A stretch of DNA of 16,363 nucleotides from assembly GCA_947474415.1 (NCBI GenBank), contig CANJKD010000005.1, positions 1 to 16,363 of the forward strand, written 5' to 3'. Below are positions 13,693 through 16,363 of the stretch, one piece after another; the first letter of the stretch is position 1; each line of letters opens with the position of its first letter. This DNA is from Burkholderiales bacterium (GTDB lineage Bacteria; Pseudomonadota; Gammaproteobacteria; Burkholderiales; Burkholderiaceae_C). Position numbers and translations under genes: made by a program. The notes below the pieces were generated by a model. That model was not told the origin of the DNA. It saw only the letters and a list, made by a program, of their open reading frames with translations, and did not search any database.

Positions 13693-14172
13693 ATGCAAGT
13701 TCACACCTTCCTCGCCGCCGCGCTGCTGTCCTTCGCCGCAGTGGCCACGAGTGCCCACGACTACAAGGCTGGCGCCATCGCCATCGGCCACCCTTACGCC
13801 CGAGCCACGGCCGCCGGCCAGCCCACCGGGGGCGGCTTCCTGAAGCTCTCCAATGGCGGTGCGGACGACAAGCTGCTGTCGGCCACTGCAGCGGTTTCCG
13901 CCAGCGTCGAGCTGCACGAGATGAAGATGGAAGGCGATGTGATGCGCATGCGCCAGGTCGATGGCATCGCGCTGCCGGCCGGCAAGTCGGTGGAACTGCG
14001 CCCCGGTGGCTTCCACATCATGTTCGTCGGCCTGAAAGCGCCGCTGAAGGCGGGCGACAAGTTCCCGATGAAGCTGAAATTCGAGAAGGCCGGCGAGGTG
14101 GAGGTGATGGTGAACGTCGAGGCGCCGGGCGCGGCGGGCGCAGCTGACACGATGGACGGCATGAAGCACTGA
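13693..14172 (+). CDS. PCu(A)C family periplasmic copper chaperone
   Basis: A 159-residue exported protein of the PCu(A)C family, which carries Cu(I) in the periplasm and in several bacteria delivers it to the Cu(A) centre of cytochrome oxidase. Residues 1-21 form a Sec signal, probably cleaved after TSA so that the mature protein begins with His22. The core has HPYARATAAGQPTGGGFL, LHEMKMEGDVMRMRQV and RPGGFHIMFVGLK. By family comparison His75, Met86, His108 and Met110 are the copper ligands. The C-terminus adds a short Met/His tail (MDGMKH). AAGGA (13680-13684) precedes ATG 13693. It is followed after nine bases by the beta-barrel gene, so the two are one operon. Confidence 0.93.
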   Translation: MQVHTFLAAALLSFAAVATSAHDYKAGAIAIGHPYARATAAGQPTGGGFLKLSNGGADDKLLSATAAVSASVELHEMKMEGDVMRMRQVDGIALPAGKSVELRPGGFHIMFVGLKAPLKAGDKFPMKLKFEKAGEVEVMVNVEAPGAAGAADTMDGMKH

Positions 14173-14181
14173 GGCCGCGCC

Positions 14182-15162
14182 ATGAAATCACCCATGACCA
14201 GAACCGCGCTGGCCACACTGGGCGCCCTGGCCACCGGCGCCGCCTTCCTCGCACTGCCGCTCGATGCCTTCGCCTGCTCCAGCTGCGGCTGCACGCTGAA
14301 CGCCGACTGGGCCAGCCAGGGCTTCAAGAGCAATGGCGGCTTCTCGATCGACCTGCGGCACGACGACTTCAACCAGACCGACCTGCGCACCGGCACCGGC
14401 CGCGTCGACCGCTCGGCCATCAGCTTTCCGGCCGACGCCGAGACCCAGCAGCAGACCTTCAACCGCAACACCACGCTGACGCTCGATTACGGCATCAATG
14501 CCGACTGGGGCGCGAGCCTGCAGCTGCCCTACATCAACCGCTACCACACGACCATCGTCGACGGTGACACGGAAGTCTCCACCTCGCGCTCCAGCAGCAT
14601 CGGCGACGTGCGCCTGCTCGGCCGCTACCAGGGCTTCTCGCCAGAGCACGACTGGGGCGTCCAGTTCGGCCTGAAGCTGCCCACCGGCCGCACGAACGTG
14701 AACTTCAATGGCGGGCCGCAGATCGGTGAGTCGCTGGACCGCGGCCTGCAGCCCGGCACGGGCTCGACCGACCTGCTGCTCGGCCTGTACACCTTCGGGC
14801 CGCTGAACCAGCAGTTCGACTACTTCGCGCAGGCGCTGCTGCAAGTGCCGCTGCACACGAAGGACGAGTTCAAGCCCGGGGTCGGTGCGAACCTGACGGC
14901 CGGCATCCGCTACCTGACGGGAACCGCGTTCGTGCCGCACCTGCAGGTCAACGCGCGCATCGAAGGCAAGGAGTCGGGCGCGAATGCCGACATCCCCAAT
15001 TCAGGCGCGACGTTGATCTACCTGAGCCCGGGCGCGACCTGGTCGATGACCGACAGCCTGAAGCTCTACGGCTTCGCGCAAGTGCCGATCTACCAGCGCG
15101 TGAACGGCTTGCAACTCGAGCCGAAGGTCAGCGTGTCGGTGGGCTTGCACTACGACTTCTGA
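14182..15162 (+). CDS. Outer-membrane beta-barrel protein with Cys-rich N-terminus (putative metal-linked transporter)
   Basis: A 326-residue protein with a signal peptide (1-31, cleavage after DAFA) and a mature N-terminus starting CSSCGC (Cys32, 35, 37). The remainder alternates polar and hydrophobic residues in amphipathic strands separated by Asp/Asn/Gly turns and ends in Tyr-Asp-Phe, the terminal aromatic used by the BAM machinery. It resembles channel-type outer-membrane proteins of the phenol-degradation MetA-like transporter group, though I cannot confirm the family. The lipobox consensus is not met, so it is probably not a lipoprotein. The start at 14182 is preceded by GAGG; ATG 14197 is an alternative. 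Coupling to the PCu(A)C gene suggests copper uptake or sensing across the outer membrane; this is inference. Confidence 0.75.
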   Translation: MKSPMTRTALATLGALATGAAFLALPLDAFACSSCGCTLNADWASQGFKSNGGFSIDLRHDDFNQTDLRTGTGRVDRSAISFPADAETQQQTFNRNTTLTLDYGINADWGASLQLPYINRYHTTIVDGDTEVSTSRSSSIGDVRLLGRYQGFSPEHDWGVQFGLKLPTGRTNVNFNGGPQIGESLDRGLQPGTGSTDLLLGLYTFGPLNQQFDYFAQALLQVPLHTKDEFKPGVGANLTAGIRYLTGTAFVPHLQVNARIEGKESGANADIPNSGATLIYLSPGATWSMTDSLKLYGFAQVPIYQRVNGLQLEPKVSVSVGLHYDF

Positions 15163-15188
15163 TCGGGCGGCGCGACATCGAGACAGCG

Positions 15189-15206
15189 CGGCGGCGGCCG
15201 CCGCCG
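15189..15206. terminator. 18-bp perfect palindrome between convergent genes
   Basis: CGGCGGCGGCCGCCGCCG lies in the 50-base gap between the beta-barrel gene (+) and the TlpA-like gene (-). It can form a very stable hairpin on both strands and may act as a bidirectional terminator or transcript-end barrier, though no T-run is present. Confidence 0.4.
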
Positions 15207-15212
15207 TCAGCG

Positions 15213-15704
15213 TCAGAGCAGCGGTTTCACCACCGCGTCCAGCGTGGCGGCGTCGAGCTTCGGCTGGATGAACCAGTCTTGTTTGACGAGCCGGCCACTG
15301 CGGTCGAACACCGCCGTGACCGGCATGCGCCAGATGCGGCCGAAGCCTGACAGCTTCGCGGTCTTCATCATCGCCGCCGGGAACGAATAGGGCTGGGCTG
15401 CTTCGCGCACGCGGGCGTCGTCGGCGAGTTCATCGACGCTGAGGGCCAGCACCTCGACACCCTGTTCGCGCCGGGCGCGGTACCAGGCGTCGAGCGCGGG
15501 CATCTCTTCGCGGCAGGGGCCGCACCAGGTGGCCCAGAAATTCACCACCAGCACCTTGCCCTTGAGCGCTTCGCTGGCGAATGGCTTGCCGTCGAGCAGT
15601 GTCGCGGTGATCGATGCTGCCGTGCCTTCGGCCAATGCGATGCCGCGCCCGCCGGCCACGAGGGCTGCGGTGGCGGTGAGGCAATGGCGGCGGCCTGACT
15701 TCAC
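15213..15704 (-). CDS. TlpA-like periplasmic thioredoxin
   Basis: A 163-residue thioredoxin-fold protein of the TlpA/ResA group. The active site is WCGPC (Cys61, Cys64) and the cis-proline is in RMPVTAVFD (Pro128). Residues 1-25 form an export signal; GRRHCL followed by a hydrophobic stretch resembles a weak Tat signal (RR motif), but Sec export is equally possible. Such proteins reduce cysteines of copper-site or cytochrome c maturation partners in the periplasm, which suits the adjacent copper genes. The GTG start lies three bases after the ruvA stop, so it is probably co-transcribed with ruvA. It converges with the beta-barrel gene. Confidence 0.9.
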   Translation of the reverse strand: MKSGRRHCLTATAALVAGGRGIALAEGTAASITATLLDGKPFASEALKGKVLVVNFWATWCGPCREEMPALDAWYRARREQGVEVLALSVDELADDARVREAAQPYSFPAAMMKTAKLSGFGRIWRMPVTAVFDRSGRLVKQDWFIQPKLDAATLDAVVKPLL

Positions 15705-15707
15705 AGC

Positions 15708-16280
15708 CTACTTCCCCAGCGCGCGCAGCGCCAGCTTGATGCCATCGCTGACGCCGATATCGGGCGGCAGCGCCTTCAACGCGGCGCTGGCCTCGCGGTC
15801 GTTGTAGCCGAGCGCGACCAGCGCCTGCAGGATGTCGCTCTTCGCGCCACTGGCCACGCTCACCGGCGCGGCCAGCGAGTCGCCGAGCTTGCCCTTCAGT
15901 TCGAGCAGTAGCCGCTCGGCGGTCTTCTTGCCGATGCCCGGCACCTTCACGAGCCGCGCGCTTTCCTGCAGGCTCACCGCCTGAGCCAGCTCGTTGACGC
16001 TCAGGCCTGAAAGTATCGACAGGGCCGTGCGCGGGCCGACGCCCGAGATCTTCACCAGCAGCCGGAAGGTGGCTCGCTCGTCGTGGGTCAGGAAGCCGAA
16101 CAGCACCTGCGCGTCTTCGCGCACGATGAAATGCGTCAGCAGCGTGACGCGTTCGCCGAGGGCCGGCAGGTTGTAGAAGCTGCTCATCGGCACATCGACC
16201 TCGTAGCCGACGCCGTTCACATCGATGAGCAATTGCGGTGGCGTTTTTTCCGCGAGCGTGCCGGTGATGCGTCCGATCAT
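15708..16280 (-). CDS. ruvA: Holliday junction branch migration complex subunit RuvA
   Basis: A 190-residue junction-binding protein that tetramerises on the Holliday junction and loads RuvB. The N-terminal OB-fold begins [20 protein letters not shown]. Two helix-hairpin-helix motifs follow, [17 protein letters not shown] and [20 protein letters not shown], and the C-terminal domain III that contacts RuvB ([20 protein letters not shown]) is present. The frame is open further upstream, but MIGRITG is the conserved family start (16278-16280). There is no clear Shine-Dalgarno; GATAAT lies six bases before the ATG. The next gene downstream is TlpA-like rather than ruvB. Confidence 0.97.
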   Translation of the reverse strand: MIGRITGTLAEKTPPQLLIDVNGVGYEVDVPMSSFYNLPALGERVTLLTHFIVREDAQVLFGFLTHDERATFRLLVKISGVGPRTALSILSGLSVNELAQAVSLQESARLVKVPGIGKKTAERLLLELKGKLGDSLAAPVSVASGAKSDILQALVALGYNDREASAALKALPPDIGVSDGIKLALRALGK

Positions 16281-16286
16281 GCTTTG

Positions 16287-16292
16287 ATTATC
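16287..16292 (-). promoter_or_regulatory. Candidate -10 box of ruvA
   Basis: On the minus strand GATAAT ends six bases before the ruvA ATG, the same hexamer and nearly the same spacing as at ruvB. It overlaps the TAA stop of the upstream partial gene, so chance cannot be excluded. No good -35 is visible. Confidence 0.3.
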
Positions 16293-16362
16293 GCGACAGG
16301 CCTTCCAGGGCACGTTGGTCGCGGATGAAGGCCAGGTCGAACGACAGCTTCGGCAAGGTCGG
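16288..16362 (-). CDS. C-terminal end of an unidentified protein (partial)
   Basis: The last 24 codons before TAA (16288-16290) read [20 protein letters not shown] followed by GLSR. This frame has mostly G or C at third positions, as in the real genes of the window, while the other minus frames do not. The gene continues beyond the right edge and ends seven bases before the ruvA ATG. I do not recognise the family. It is not the usual ruvC C-terminus as far as I can tell. Confidence 0.45.
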   Translation of the reverse strand, partial: PTLPKLSFDLAFIRDQRALEGLSR

Positions 16363-16363
16363 C

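Overview
The window is a GC-rich, densely coded chromosomal segment with strong G/C bias at third codon positions and many overlapping start/stop codons. Family make-up (a DUF1840 protein, a LivGF/HM-type transporter led by an IclR regulator, a PCu(A)C/DUF2946 copper module, RuvA and RuvB) points to a betaproteobacterium of the order Burkholderiales, probably a Rubrivivax/Leptothrix/Methylibium-like lineage. That placement is by recall of family distribution, not by a search. I see no rRNA, tRNA, CRISPR array, transposase or phage gene.

Region 1 (about 254-4402, + strand) is a tightly packed five-gene run: a cyclopropane-fatty-acid-synthase-type methyltransferase, a DUF1840 protein, a PEBP/YbhB-like protein that looks internally deleted, a histidine phosphatase and a DSD1/D-threonine-aldolase-type PLP enzyme. 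Three of its four junctions are start/stop overlaps. A separate membrane fatty acid hydroxylase/sterol desaturase follows (4526-5620).

Region 2 (about 5621-11936, + strand) is one transport operon. A palindromic candidate operator precedes an IclR regulator that appears to start at a non-ATG codon. Its stop overlaps LivG, followed by LivF (with Arg in place of the Walker A Lys), a type I periplasmic binding protein, a palindromic intergenic repeat, LivH, LivM, and a small gene that is frameshifted at a 5-bp tandem repeat. No catabolic gene is present, so the substrate is not fixed; the transporter is of the branched-chain amino acid/amide/aromatic-acid superfamily.

Region 3 (about 11937-16363) holds ruvB and ruvA on the - strand, separated by about 2.7 kb. 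Between them lie a + strand copper-type module (DUF2946 protein, PCu(A)C chaperone, outer-membrane beta-barrel with a Cys-rich mature N-terminus) and a - strand TlpA-like thioredoxin three bases behind ruvA. ruvA and ruvB each carry GATAAT 5-6 nt before the ATG and lack a clear Shine-Dalgarno, which suggests separate, possibly leaderless, transcription. The right edge holds the last codons of an unidentified - strand gene.

I find no clearly new defence or mobile system. The best candidates for follow-up are the copper module with its CxxCxC barrel, the split ruvA/ruvB arrangement, the PEBP protein missing its ligand-binding loop, the frameshifted gene and the LivF Walker A variant.
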